From NCBI GenBank assembly GCA_964636985.1, contig CAZWSX010000029.1, forward strand, positions 1-64,000: DNA of 64,000 bases, written 5' to 3'. How positions within the stretch are numbered: position 1 is the first letter of the stretch; every line of letters starts with the position of its first letter. This document shows, piece by piece, positions 51,157 to 60,190 of this stretch. The position numbers were made by a program, and so were the translations under genes. This DNA comes from CAZWSX01 sp964636985 (lineage in GTDB: Bacteria; Planctomycetota; Planctomycetia; Pirellulales; Pirellulaceae). Below the pieces are notes generated by a model. It saw only the letters and a list, made by a program, of their open reading frames with translations. It was not told where the DNA came from and searched no databases.

Positions 51157-54100
51157 TTATTGGAGCGGCGCGAAACTTGGTATCTGGATGTCGATGCGGG
51201 TTTGAACCTGGTCGGTGAATTCGACCAGGTCGGCGCGGCCGTCTACCAGGCGCCAGGCCACGTGGGCCAGCGGCATGTCGGAGAACTCCCAGCAGAAAGT
51301 GAGGGAGTCATCCACGTCGGGCGCCAAAAGGGCTGTGCCTCCCACGCCCGCGTGAGCCAATCCGGCAGCGAATCTTTGCGCGTCCGTGGCGACAGCCGAG
51401 CGCCGTGATAGCGACACAATCAGCCGCCGCGAAGCTTGCGATAAAACCCTGGGATGAGCGTCGGCCAGCACCTTGGTGAGCCCTTCGGGCGTCGGAGACT
51501 CCGCGGCGCTGGGCGAGGCGGCTCCGAGCTTCCATGCTAAATCGGCCAAGTCGATCTGCGACAACATTCGGAGCGTCAGGTCGCGGACGCTGTCGCGCAG
51601 ATACGTGACCAGGTGCTGGCGTGGTTCTCCACCGCGCATGATCACCGTGACGAACGATTCGTTGGCTGCCTTTCGTCCGGCGTCGAAAAGGCCCGCAGTG
51701 TGGTTCAAAACATCGTGGCGGAATCCGCTCACCGCCGTTTCGAGAACCTGTTCTAGTTCTTCCATGAGACAACTCGGCACGGCGGGTTCCGCCGCGTCGC
51801 CTTCTTCCGATGGAACGAAGAAGAGGGACCGGAACAATCGCAGTTCCCGGCGCAGTTCCACAATCTGGTCGCCCGTGGCCGTAAGCAATCGCTTGACGGT
51901 GGCGGCGAACTCGATGGTGAAGATTGCCGCGAGTTCGTCCATTCGGAGCTGGCAATATTTTTCGATGTGCCGCAACCATTCGGCGGGATTGCGGCGCGGC
52001 GCCGGAGCCTTTTGCTTGGTCGCTTCGACGGGAATCATGTGGTAGTGATTCTCGATCAAATCGATATCGCTCGTCTTGGACGCCAGGTAGGCTTTGGCCG
52101 CGTCGGTTGCAGCGGCACAAGCGGCGCCAACTTGCTTGAAGGCCGTTTCGGCTCGAACCAAGCGGGACGATGGCTCTTCAAGCTGCGCCGTAACCCACTG
52201 GCGCAGCAAGCTCACGGCTCCCTTCGATTCTTTTTCGATGTCCTGGAGCAGCTTCTTGCGAATCGCCGTGAAACGTTTGTCGTCGGGCTTAACCCACTCG
52301 CGCGGTCCCATGATGGCGTTGACCATCTGATGGACGGCGATCGGTTCGAGTGCCGCCACCGCTTTGGGGTCGATGGGCTTGTTCTCGCCCGCCACGGCAG
52401 CCCCGAGCGCCTCGAACAGGCGGCTTCCCAAAGCTCCATGGATCGCCTGGTAGGCCCTGGCGAAGAACGGTTCGAACTCGAGTCGAAGTTCGTCGGTCAG
52501 ATTCTTTGTGGCCTGCTTGATGCGGGCCACGACGTCGGCCTGGTTCGGTTGGTTGTCGCCGACCCACAGGTCGACCAGTTCCACCAGCGTTCGTTCCACC
52601 GCGCGCGACACGACGCCGGACTCATCGAAGCCGATGGGCGCGATGCCAAACGATCGCAACAGGACATCGCCTCGGTCGTCGTGCGTTGGCGCGTCGTGGC
52701 GATCGTTGCGTAAGGCGGAACCAGCGGTGCCGATCAATTCTCGATAGAGATACTCCGCGACCCGTTCCAGGGCCGCGTTCATTTCCAGGTCACTGAGGTC
52801 GTTGCCTAGGTGCAGGAAGTAGTTGTGGCGGAAGGGCGCGGCATCGTTTTGGCGAGGATGGAGGCCACAGGCCGGATCGCCTGGGTACCAGCCTCCCGGC
52901 CGTGCTTGGGCATACAACTCGCGCAGCATGGCGCACGCGTTAACACGGGCAAGCTCGGCCCGTTGCGGAATGCGTCCCGTCGCGTGAATCATGACGCCCA
53001 TCACGTCGTGTTCGCCGATGCCGGATTCGTCCATGAGCTGGCGCGTGAGGTTGGCGACATCGAGCAACATGCCGCCCACGCCACCGGATACCGAACCAAC
53101 CACGATCGCTCGCGGCTTGCCGGCGAATTGAACTCCTATCGACTGGCTCGCCTGGGTCACCAGTTCGGGCTGGAGCAGGCGGGCGATCCGCTGTCGCAGC
53201 TTGGTGCTGACGGTTTTGTGATGATCGACAAAGGCCAACCGGCCGAGCGGCCGCATGCCTTCGGTTTGCAGCGACTTGGGGATGTTGTAAATCCATCGCC
53301 GGCTGAGCCATTGCAAATGCGATTCGCGTTCGGCCCGATAGTCTTGCGGCATTCGCAGCGCGAGCGTGGTGCAGTCGTCCTGCGCCAGCGGAGCGCCGTC
53401 GTCGCCGCGTTGGGCTCGCATGACGTCCTGCATGTTCGAATCGAGCAATAAGAATTGCACGGCCGGGCATCCATCGCCCGGTTTCAGTCGCGTCAAAAGG
53501 CGCTGGCGGATTTGTTGCAGGATCACTCCGCCCGTGAAACCGACGCCAATCAGGACAGTCGGCGGGGCCGACAGGTTTTCAGGAACTTGCGGCGGCGGTA
53601 CATCCGTGATTTTGATATTCGGGCACTTGGTGGTGTCCGACCAGACGTTCGTATTGTTAACCGAAGGTTGGCCGTGCTCCGTGAGGCCTCGGTCGGCATA
53701 GGAGCCAAGGCTGGAGTTGCGCACGAAGTCGGTTGTGCACTGCGCTCGTTCTTCGCTCGTGGGAGCTGCTCGACCAGCCGATTCGGGCGCCTTGCCGTCG
53801 GCGCGCTTGGCCGCTTCGCGAAGCGCCTCGACCAGTTCGCGGCACGAAGGAAAACGCTGGTTTGGCTGCTTTGACAGGGCTCGCGCTATGATCGGGCGAA
53901 ACGCCTCGGGCAACGCCACCAGCGACGGTTTGGAATTGAGATGCTGGGCCGCCAATTGTGCCGGCGTCTTACCAGGGAAAGGGAGCGCGCCCGTAAGCAT
54001 CTCTTGGAAGACGATCGCCAGGCTGTACTGGTCGCTACCGCGGCCGGGCGAAGCGTTATAGACTTCCGGCGCCGCGTAGATGGGGGTCAGGCCCCCCATC

Positions 54101-54612
54101 AGCGACATCGATTGGTCTTCGACATCCTTCACCAGGCCGAAGTCGGCGACCTTGACGTGGCCGCCCACGATCAACAGGTTTTCGGGTTTGACGTCGAGGT
54201 GCTGCAGGCCGTGCAGCTCGTACATGTAGTCGAGCGCATCGGCGGCGTCGGCGATGTACCGAATCAATTCTTCGCGCGGCACGCCGACGTTTCGCTCTTT
54301 GACGCATTCGCCGAAGCGATCCTTGAGCGAACCATCGGCCAGTTCGGTGACGATGATCAGCTTTCCGTTGACCACCTCGATCCGTTCGAGCGAAAGCAGG
54401 AACGGGTGGCGCAGCGTTTTGATCAGGTTCAGGCTTTTGAGTTCGCGCGAGGCGCGCTCATCGTCCGAATAGCCGTAGATCACTTTGACGGCTTTTTGCA
54501 GGCCGCCCGGCGCATCGGCTTTCCAGACTTCTCCATATCCGCCGGCGCCAAGGCGCTCGCGGATTACGTAGCCGGCGATCGGTTCGGCGTCTTGAGGAGT
54601 CGCTGAGGGCAC
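51157..54612 (-). CDS. Ser/Thr protein kinase fused to a tubulin-like domain
   Basis: A 1151-residue fusion protein. The kinase domain (about 14-270) has LGAGGYGEVW at 21-30, the ATP-anchoring Lys in AVKVI (43), HLDVKPEN at 138-145, DFG at 157-159 and APE at 181-183, so it looks active although HRD is HLD. From about 345 to the end is a tubulin-like region: PPTVLIGVGFTGGVILQQI, then a GTP-loop-like VVGSVSGGVGGMLLDVAN near 505-521 and long helical parts. It matches my recollection of the planctomycete kinase/tubulin-like (Tubulin_2) proteins. Cellular role is unknown. The gene lies upstream of a convergent FHA gene and downstream of an FHA-EAL gene. Confidence 0.85.
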   Translation of the reverse strand: MPSATPQDAEPIAGYVIRERLGAGGYGEVWKADAPGGLQKAVKVIYGYSDDERASRELKSLNLIKTLRHPFLLSLERIEVVNGKLIIVTELADGSLKDRFGECVKERNVGVPREELIRYIADAADALDYMYELHGLQHLDVKPENLLIVGGHVKVADFGLVKDVEDQSMSLMGGLTPIYAAPEVYNASPGRGSDQYSLAIVFQEMLTGALPFPGKTPAQLAAQHLNSKPSLVALPEAFRPIIARALSKQPNQRFPSCRELVEALREAAKRADGKAPESAGRAAPTSEERAQCTTDFVRNSSLGSYADRGLTEHGQPSVNNTNVWSDTTKCPNIKITDVPPPQVPENLSAPPTVLIGVGFTGGVILQQIRQRLLTRLKPGDGCPAVQFLLLDSNMQDVMRAQRGDDGAPLAQDDCTTLALRMPQDYRAERESHLQWLSRRWIYNIPKSLQTEGMRPLGRLAFVDHHKTVSTKLRQRIARLLQPELVTQASQSIGVQFAGKPRAIVVGSVSGGVGGMLLDVANLTRQLMDESGIGEHDVMGVMIHATGRIPQRAELARVNACAMLRELYAQARPGGWYPGDPACGLHPRQNDAAPFRHNYFLHLGNDLSDLEMNAALERVAEYLYRELIGTAGSALRNDRHDAPTHDDRGDVLLRSFGIAPIGFDESGVVSRAVERTLVELVDLWVGDNQPNQADVVARIKQATKNLTDELRLEFEPFFARAYQAIHGALGSRLFEALGAAVAGENKPIDPKAVAALEPIAVHQMVNAIMGPREWVKPDDKRFTAIRKKLLQDIEKESKGAVSLLRQWVTAQLEEPSSRLVRAETAFKQVGAACAAATDAAKAYLASKTSDIDLIENHYHMIPVEATKQKAPAPRRNPAEWLRHIEKYCQLRMDELAAIFTIEFAATVKRLLTATGDQIVELRRELRLFRSLFFVPSEEGDAAEPAVPSCLMEELEQVLETAVSGFRHDVLNHTAGLFDAGRKAANESFVTVIMRGGEPRQHLVTYLRDSVRDLTLRMLSQIDLADLAWKLGAASPSAAESPTPEGLTKVLADAHPRVLSQASRRLIVSLSRRSAVATDAQRFAAGLAHAGVGGTALLAPDVDDSLTFCWEFSDMPLAHVAWRLVDGRADLVEFTDQVQTRIDIQIPSFAPLQ

Positions 54613-54691
54613 AAAATAGATCCTGGGAAAGGTCAGTCTCGCTGCGGACTTCGGTCCGATCTAGTTCACTGGCGTCGTTCGAAGTGGATGG

Positions 54692-55810
54692 TTAAAAGTC
54701 GGGAAGCGAATCGAGCGGTTGGACTCCCGCGAAGTGGTTGCCTTGCGCGTACTGGACGCCAAGTTGGCGGCAGGTGGCCGCTTCGTCCTCGTGGTGGACT
54801 CCGGTCGCGATGATCTCGAACTTCTTGTCCCTGGCCACGCGGACGATTTCTTGAAGCTGGCCGCGCCGATCGGCCGCGCGATCGATGCCGCGTGCCAACG
54901 AGGGCGAGAGCCGCAAAAAGTCCGGCGCCACCGCGGCCAGGTTGGCCAGCTGCGAGCCGCCGCGGGCGAAGCCGTCGTAAGCGATGCGAACCCCTGCTTC
55001 CCGCAACGTGGCGACGAATTCGCGGAAGAAAGGAATGTCGGCCACGCTGCCGTCCGGGATCGCCGCGACAATCGGGCTGGCGACGCGGCATTGCAGATCG
55101 CAAATAGAAGCCACCACATCCTGGCGGCCCACTTCCTGCGATTCGATCTTGGCGATCAGCCATTGCCCCGGCCAGTACCGCGCCGCTTGCTCGATCGACC
55201 GCCAACGAGCCATCGCGTGCCACAAGGCGGTGCCGCGGGCTTCGACTTCGCGGACCCAGCGCTCCGAGCCGGATACTGAATCCTGCCGCACCGACAGGTC
55301 GATGGCGACGTGGGAATCGGTGGCCAGTTCGACGATCGGCTGGAACGAGAACCGCAGCCCGCCCGTATAGGTGGCCTCGCGAAGGCAGCGAATCGCATGG
55401 ATCATCGTGGCTAAGTCGCCCGCTTCCTCTCCAGCAAACGTGGAATCCGCGAGATGTTGTGTGGTGACTTGAACGGCCTCGCCGGGGCCGCTCACATCGA
55501 AGATCAACTCGATGTTGGCGAACATGACTTGATCGCCGTCGTTCAAGCGGGCCTCGGTCACCTTTTGGCCGTTCACAAAGGTGCCGTTGGTGCTGTTGTT
55601 GTCACGCAGGTAAAAACCATTCGCGTCGCGCCGCACCAGCGCATGTTCGCGGGAGACCTTCGCCGAATCGAGCGTCAGATCGCAGTCGTCGCTGCGACCG
55701 ATCGTAAACGGGGTCTGGAGGATCTCAAACGTTTTCGCCGGCGAGTTGCCCGAGTTACGGACAAACCGCGCTACGGCTTGCGTCGGATCGGTAATCGGTA
55801 TGGTGCGCAT
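54692..55810 (-). CDS. FHA domain fused to a degenerate EAL domain
   Basis: A 372-residue protein. The FHA domain (about 33-105) has FTIGRSDDCDLTLDSAKVSREHA and NNSTNGTFVNGQKV with the phosphothreonine-contact residues. The rest (about 150-366) has the EAL-domain shape: FSFQPIVELA, YWPGQWLIAKI, YDGFARGGSQLANLAAVAPDFL and AQGNHF. The catalytic residues are gone: the EAL glutamate position is in AIDL, DDFG is replaced by YDGF, and the EGVE glutamates are replaced by TGVH. So c-di-GMP hydrolysis is unlikely, while binding or scaffolding remains possible. The kinase-tubulin gene follows on the same strand after 79 bases. Confidence 0.82.
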   Translation of the reverse strand: MRTIPITDPTQAVARFVRNSGNSPAKTFEILQTPFTIGRSDDCDLTLDSAKVSREHALVRRDANGFYLRDNNSTNGTFVNGQKVTEARLNDGDQVMFANIELIFDVSGPGEAVQVTTQHLADSTFAGEEAGDLATMIHAIRCLREATYTGGLRFSFQPIVELATDSHVAIDLSVRQDSVSGSERWVREVEARGTALWHAMARWRSIEQAARYWPGQWLIAKIESQEVGRQDVVASICDLQCRVASPIVAAIPDGSVADIPFFREFVATLREAGVRIAYDGFARGGSQLANLAAVAPDFLRLSPSLARGIDRAADRRGQLQEIVRVARDKKFEIIATGVHHEDEAATCRQLGVQYAQGNHFAGVQPLDSLPDF

Positions 55811-56116
55811 TCGTTAACAACTCTTGTGAACTTATCGGAGGGGCATATCCCTGACTCGCGCATCGGAATGAATCGTGCGAAGTTCATCCCGACGGCGAGC
55901 GCGCAACCCCACAAAGGTGGAGAATCCGCCACCAAAACCTAGCATGCGCCTAACGTGGTGCCGGAACTTCTTTCCGGGAATAATTCCACCGCAGCCCGTT
56001 TCGTAACCTACGATTTCGATGGATCGCTGCGCCGTGGGGGCACTGCCTGACTAACCGGCATAAACGGCCCGCGATCCTGTGCAAAACAAGGAATACAACG
56101 AGAACATTTGAGTGAC
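55811..56116. other. 306-base divergent upstream region
   Basis: It separates the FHA-EAL gene (minus) from the GGDEF-like gene (plus) and should hold both promoters. No convincing boxes, palindromes or small genes were seen. The run AAAACAAGGAATACAACGAGAAC lies just upstream of the plus-strand start. Confidence 0.5.
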
Positions 56117-57535
56117 ATGATGGGGACGTTGATGTCGCCGATGGCTGTGCTGTGTGTATCGGAGGATCCCGTTACATTGCGGCAGCTTGCGCGCTGTCTG
56201 GGACCGATGCGCTTCGAGTTCCGGGCGGCCAGCAATGCCCAAGCCGCCGTCGCTGCCGCGATGTGCGGAACAGTCGAGATGGTGATTATCGATAGCGCCG
56301 TCGCGGGCGACGGAGCCTGGTCGGTGCTGCAAACCTTGCGCGGCCAGCAAGCGATTCCCGAGTCGACTCAAGCCTTTTATCTTTCGCGGCAGAAAGACGC
56401 TGCCGCCCTTAAAACCGCCTACAGTCGCGGCTTCGACGACTTCCTGTCGTATCCCGTGGTGCCGGGCGAGGTCGCGGCGCGACTCCGTTCCGCGGCCCGG
56501 ATGATCGAATTCCATCGCCGCCGCCAGATCACGCCTGGGCCCGATGCCGAAACCGGCTTGCCCAATCGCGCGGCCCTGGCTGCCGCCGCCCACGAATGCC
56601 TCACCAACGGTGGACAAGGCTGGATGGTCGTCGGCGATATCGATTACTTCCAGCGGATACCGCGGCGTTTCGGTCAGAAGCAAGCCAACGAACTATTGCA
56701 AGCGATTACCGATCGGCTGCTCGATACATGCGACGACTCGACGTTGCTGGCAGCGTGGGACTTCGATCGCTTCGGCGTGGTCTCGACCGTCGGCAACGAT
56801 CAGCAGCGTTCGCAATGGATCGCCCGGATCCGCAACGAAGTGCTCGGAAAGCCACTGGCGATCGGCAACGAAGAAGTCGTGCTCACCGCCAGCTTTGGCT
56901 GGGCATCTCTGGAGGAAACGGGGCAGATCAGCCTGCTGCGATGCGAGGACGCCCTGCGCCTCGCGAAGACCTCCGGCCGCAATATCGTTTGCAGTTACAG
57001 CGACGTGCTTCACGACCGGCAAGCGGGCGAATCGAGCCGATCGAACCACCGGTGCCTGGCCCGCGACGTGGCCGCTCCGGTCACCATCGCGATGCATCCC
57101 GACGAAACCGTCGAGCAGGCGCAGCGGTTGATGGAACAATCGGGCGTCGCCATGCTGCCCGTCGTCGACCGTGAAGGCAAGTTGGTGGGCGTCATCAACC
57201 GTCAACGGTCTCAGCAAGACACCGATGTGCGGACAGGCGACTCGCGGGCCCGTGGATTGAGCATGAGCGGCTCGCTCCGGTACCTCCGCAACACGATGAA
57301 CACGCAACTGGTGACGGTCGAGTTCGATGCCACGTTTGACGATGCGGTCGGAGCGATGACCGAACAAAATGCCACGGCCGTTTTTGTGGTTCAAAACCGG
57401 GTCCCGCTGGGCGTGCTGACACGCTCGCTGGTCGCAGCCCTCGAACAGCCGATCGAGCGAAATACGTTCGATGCCAACGAAGAGGAAATCGCGGCGTGGC
57501 GCGTGCACGAGCCCTGCCTTGTGTCGTTGGACTGA
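56117..57535 (+). CDS. Receiver-like domain, degenerate GGDEF domain and CBS pair
   Basis: A 472-residue cytoplasmic protein with three parts. Residues about 8-130 resemble a receiver domain (MVIIDSAV in the phospho-Asp strand), but the usual Lys is replaced in FLSYPVVPGE, so phosphotransfer is doubtful. Residues about 140-295 have a diguanylate cyclase-like fold (ETGLPNRAALAAAAH, GDIDYFQRIPRRFG), but the GGDEF loop reads DFDRF, so synthase activity is unlikely. Residues about 315-445 form a CBS pair (VEQAQRLMEQSGVAMLPVVD and ATFDDAVGAMTEQNATAVFVV), usually adenine-nucleotide binding. A TTG at 56108 is an alternative start. It is divergent from the FHA-EAL gene. Confidence 0.8.
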   Translation: MMGTLMSPMAVLCVSEDPVTLRQLARCLGPMRFEFRAASNAQAAVAAAMCGTVEMVIIDSAVAGDGAWSVLQTLRGQQAIPESTQAFYLSRQKDAAALKTAYSRGFDDFLSYPVVPGEVAARLRSAARMIEFHRRRQITPGPDAETGLPNRAALAAAAHECLTNGGQGWMVVGDIDYFQRIPRRFGQKQANELLQAITDRLLDTCDDSTLLAAWDFDRFGVVSTVGNDQQRSQWIARIRNEVLGKPLAIGNEEVVLTASFGWASLEETGQISLLRCEDALRLAKTSGRNIVCSYSDVLHDRQAGESSRSNHRCLARDVAAPVTIAMHPDETVEQAQRLMEQSGVAMLPVVDREGKLVGVINRQRSQQDTDVRTGDSRARGLSMSGSLRYLRNTMNTQLVTVEFDATFDDAVGAMTEQNATAVFVVQNRVPLGVLTRSLVAALEQPIERNTFDANEEEIAAWRVHEPCLVSLD

Positions 57536-57600
57536 ACGTGATGTTGGTATGAACAGAAGCCATGGAACGGCTGCTGTGGACGATTCGTTCGCCTTAAACT

Positions 57601-57625
57601 ACCCCCCTCCCTCCCTTTTCCCTCC
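57601..57625 (-). other. G-quadruplex-capable tract upstream of sthA
   Basis: On the minus strand the tract reads as four runs of at least three G with loops of four, one and one bases. It lies about 170 bases before the sthA start in the spacer after the GGDEF-like gene. It meets the usual G3+N1-7 pattern. Confidence 0.45.
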
Positions 57626-57709
57626 AACCTGGCAAATCTCCCCATCTCTCAGCGCCGCACGGTCGTGATTGGACCGGACAACGCCCGCTTTGGATCGGCG
57701 AAGTTTTCC

Positions 57710-57715
57710 TACAAT
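57710..57715 (+). promoter_or_regulatory. Possible -10 element near sthA
   Basis: TACAAT at 57710-57715 matches the housekeeping -10 consensus at five of six positions, 80 bases before the chosen sthA start. A TTGGAT 14 bases upstream is too close for a standard -35, so only the -10 is offered. Confidence 0.2.
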
Positions 57716-57795
57716 CGATGAATCAGCGCGATGGGGCGCGGCCGGGTTGGACCCGTTGGCCTTGCACCCGTCGGTTCAGAAAGGATGCCCCTTCC

Positions 57796-59187
57796 ATGCC
57801 CCACTTCGATGTTGTTGTGATTGGAACAGGTCCCGGCGGCGAGGGTGCCGCGATGCAAGCCTGCAAGCAGGGACTCAACGTCGCCGTGGTCGAGCGGTTT
57901 CTCAAGCTGGGCGGAGGCTGCACCCACTGGGGAACGATCCCAAGTAAGGCTCTGCGTTACGCCATTTTTCAAACGGCGGAAGTCAATAACAAACCGCTGT
58001 TCCGTGAAATGGGGATCAACATCGAGTTCGACTTTCCCAGACTCCGCAAGAGCGCCCAAACGGTAATCGCCCAGCAGACGGAACTGCGGGCCAGCTTTTA
58101 CGAGCGAAACCGTGTTCCCCTGTTCAAAGGCGAAGGCCGCTTCCTCGACCCGCACACCGTCGAGGTTTCCGAAGATCGCGGTGCCAAGGACATTCTCACG
58201 GCGGACAACATTGTCATCGCCAGCGGCTCACGCCCTTATCGGCCGGCCGACGTCGATTTCAACCACCCGCGGATCTTCGATAGCGATACGATTTTGAACC
58301 TGTCGTACACGCCAAAATCGATCTGCGTCTACGGTGCGGGCGTCGTGGGGTGCGAGTATGCCTCGATGTTTCGCAACATGGGCGTGAAGCTCAATTTGAT
58401 CAACACCCGTACGCGATTGCTCGAGTTCCTCGACGACGAGATCAGCGACGCCCTCAGCTATCACATGCGGGAAAATGGAGCCGTCATTCGCCACGGCGAA
58501 GAGTACGAGCGGATCGAAGGGGTCGACGATGGAGTGGTGCTCCACCTCAAGAGCGGCAAGAAGATCAAATCCGATATTTTCTTGTGGGCCAATGGACGTT
58601 CGGGCAATACCGAAGACCTGTCGCTCGATAAGGTAGGCATCGCGCCCGACAAGCGCGGACTCGTCAAAGTCGATGAAGACTATCGGACCATGGTCCCCCA
58701 CGTGTACGCAGTCGGCGACGTGATCGGCTATCCATCGCTGGCTAGTGCCGCTTACGTACAAGGCCGAGCCGCGGCGCTGCGAATTGCCGGCGACGAACAC
58801 GCGGGACAACTCGGCAAGCTCATCCCGACAGGCATTTACACCAGCCCCGAGATCAGCAGCGTCGGCAAGACCGAGCGGGAATTGACGGCCGAGGGCATTC
58901 CCTACGAAATCGGCCACGCACAATTCCGCAGCCTGGCTCGCGCACAAATCACCGGCCGCCGGACCGGGATGCTGAAACTGCTCTTCCAACGCGATACGCT
59001 CGAGATCCTGGGCGTCCACTGCTTTGGCGCGACGGCGAGCGAAATCGTCCACATCGGCCAGGCCATCATGTCGCAAGAAGGCCCTGGCAACACCTTGATG
59101 TACTTCATCAACACGACGTTCAACTATCCGACCATGGCCGAAGCTTACCGCGTGGCAGCGCTGAATGGGTTTAACCGGTTGTTTTAA
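57796..59187 (+). CDS. sthA: Soluble pyridine nucleotide transhydrogenase
   Basis: A 463-residue FAD enzyme that reoxidises NADPH with NAD+ (SthA type). The FAD motif VVIGTGPGGEGAA is near residues 7-19, and GGGCTHWGTIPSKALR at about 39-54 has Thr47 where dihydrolipoamide dehydrogenase has its second redox Cys, as in E. coli SthA. A second nucleotide-binding GAGVVGCEYASM, YAVGDVIGYPSL and the C-terminal HCFGATASEIVHIG complete the fold. Length matches E. coli SthA (466). ATG at 57796 has AAGGA about ten bases upstream; an upstream frame to 57718 is not conserved. Its stop overlaps the convergent lepB by four bases. Confidence 0.95.
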   Translation: MPHFDVVVIGTGPGGEGAAMQACKQGLNVAVVERFLKLGGGCTHWGTIPSKALRYAIFQTAEVNNKPLFREMGINIEFDFPRLRKSAQTVIAQQTELRASFYERNRVPLFKGEGRFLDPHTVEVSEDRGAKDILTADNIVIASGSRPYRPADVDFNHPRIFDSDTILNLSYTPKSICVYGAGVVGCEYASMFRNMGVKLNLINTRTRLLEFLDDEISDALSYHMRENGAVIRHGEEYERIEGVDDGVVLHLKSGKKIKSDIFLWANGRSGNTEDLSLDKVGIAPDKRGLVKVDEDYRTMVPHVYAVGDVIGYPSLASAAYVQGRAAALRIAGDEHAGQLGKLIPTGIYTSPEISSVGKTERELTAEGIPYEIGHAQFRSLARAQITGRRTGMLKLLFQRDTLEILGVHCFGATASEIVHIGQAIMSQEGPGNTLMYFINTTFNYPTMAEAYRVAALNGFNRLF

Positions 59188-59843
59188 GGATTCACGAAGC
59201 CGCGGCGGCCCGCCGGGGCGACGATCATCCAGGGACGGCCGACGATAACTTCCGGTAAGATCTCGCCGTTGTAGCGGCTGTCTTCGGAATCGTGCGTATC
59301 GTCGCCGAGGACGTAGTAACCTTTTCCGCATTGGTACACGCGATCCTCATAGACATTGGCGATGGCCAGGTAGCGGACCACCGGCACGCCTTGAGGCGGT
59401 TCTTTCAGTACGCCATCGATCACGAGTTGGCCCCTCTTGGTGACCTGGACTTTTTCGCCCGGCAGGCCGACGACTCGCTTCATCACCAGGCCGAACTCGT
59501 CGCTCCAAAAAGCGATCAGCTCCCATCGTTTGGGTTGCCGGAAGCGGTAGGTGATTTTTTCGGTCAGCACCCGGTCTCCATTGCTCCGGCCGCTTCCCTG
59601 CAAGGTCGGCGACATCGAGTTGGAGTGGATTTGCGAAAAGTTGAATGCGAAGTGGTAGACGATCCCGAGCAGGCCTACCGCGGCCAGAGCATGCTCAAGC
59701 CCTCGCAGAATTCTTCGCCACAGGGGGCGGCGCCGACGGCGTACTTCCCGGGGTGCCGGAGTTACCGGTGCGGGCACCTCTGGATTCCCTGGCGGCGAAG
59801 GTGCAGCGTCGGTGGTTGGCTCGCGACTTTCAGCGGCACTCAT
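59184..59843 (-). CDS. lepB: Signal peptidase I
   Basis: A 219-residue type I signal peptidase. A Pro/Arg-rich cytoplasmic N-terminus is followed by one membrane segment (about 50-68). The nucleophile Ser76 is in SNSMSPTL, the general-base Lys122 in MKRVVGLPGE, and the conserved GDDTHDSEDSR lies near the C-terminus. It is an essential-type protease that cleaves signal peptides at the membrane outer face. It is the last gene of a coupled minus-strand unit with two small membrane peptides and a radical SAM enzyme, so it may be a dedicated copy. The start overlaps the upstream stop as ATGA. Confidence 0.92.
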   Translation of the reverse strand: MSAAESREPTTDAAPSPPGNPEVPAPVTPAPREVRRRRRPLWRRILRGLEHALAAVGLLGIVYHFAFNFSQIHSNSMSPTLQGSGRSNGDRVLTEKITYRFRQPKRWELIAFWSDEFGLVMKRVVGLPGEKVQVTKRGQLVIDGVLKEPPQGVPVVRYLAIANVYEDRVYQCGKGYYVLGDDTHDSEDSRYNGEILPEVIVGRPWMIVAPAGRRGFVNP

Positions 59844-60190
59844 TCCTGTCGATCCGTATGAGGCGACTGGCTCTTGGCATCGCCTTCCATTTCAGCTTGG
59901 AGGAAGGCTTGCTGTTCCGTGAGCGCCTGTTCGATTTCGGCGTGTCGCGTGGCCCAGCGGAGGCGAGTCGATCGCGAAGCGCCCATCGCTGGCATGGGGT
60001 TCATCGGTCCCAGGAGCAGCCAAGCCGATCCCAAGGCAACGACCGAGACGGTGGCGACAAAGCCTTTATCAATGGGGGGTGAATGAGGAACTTCGTCAAT
60101 CCAAATGATGCCATGATCGTTAGGTGGCGCCTCTACCGGAGGATGCAGCACCGGGTGCGATTGCCAAGCGAGACGTAAGGGCTGATTCAT
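59840..60190 (-). CDS. Small single-pass membrane protein in the radical SAM unit
   Basis: A 116-residue protein with a Pro/His-rich N-terminus (SHPVLHPPVEAPPNDHG), one membrane helix (KGFVATVSVVALGSAWLLLG) and a charged C-terminal helix, RHAEIEQALTEQQAFL near residues 82-97. It resembles the pilin-like protein at 61286-61621 along its length: LHPPVEAP versus VHHPPDPRF, and IEQALTEQQA versus IERALAEQEA. It lacks the prepilin motif of that protein. Both ends overlap neighbours by ATGA: the radical SAM gene upstream and lepB downstream. It may be a substrate or scaffold for the maturation enzymes. Confidence 0.75.
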   Translation of the reverse strand: MNQPLRLAWQSHPVLHPPVEAPPNDHGIIWIDEVPHSPPIDKGFVATVSVVALGSAWLLLGPMNPMPAMGASRSTRLRWATRHAEIEQALTEQQAFLQAEMEGDAKSQSPHTDRQE

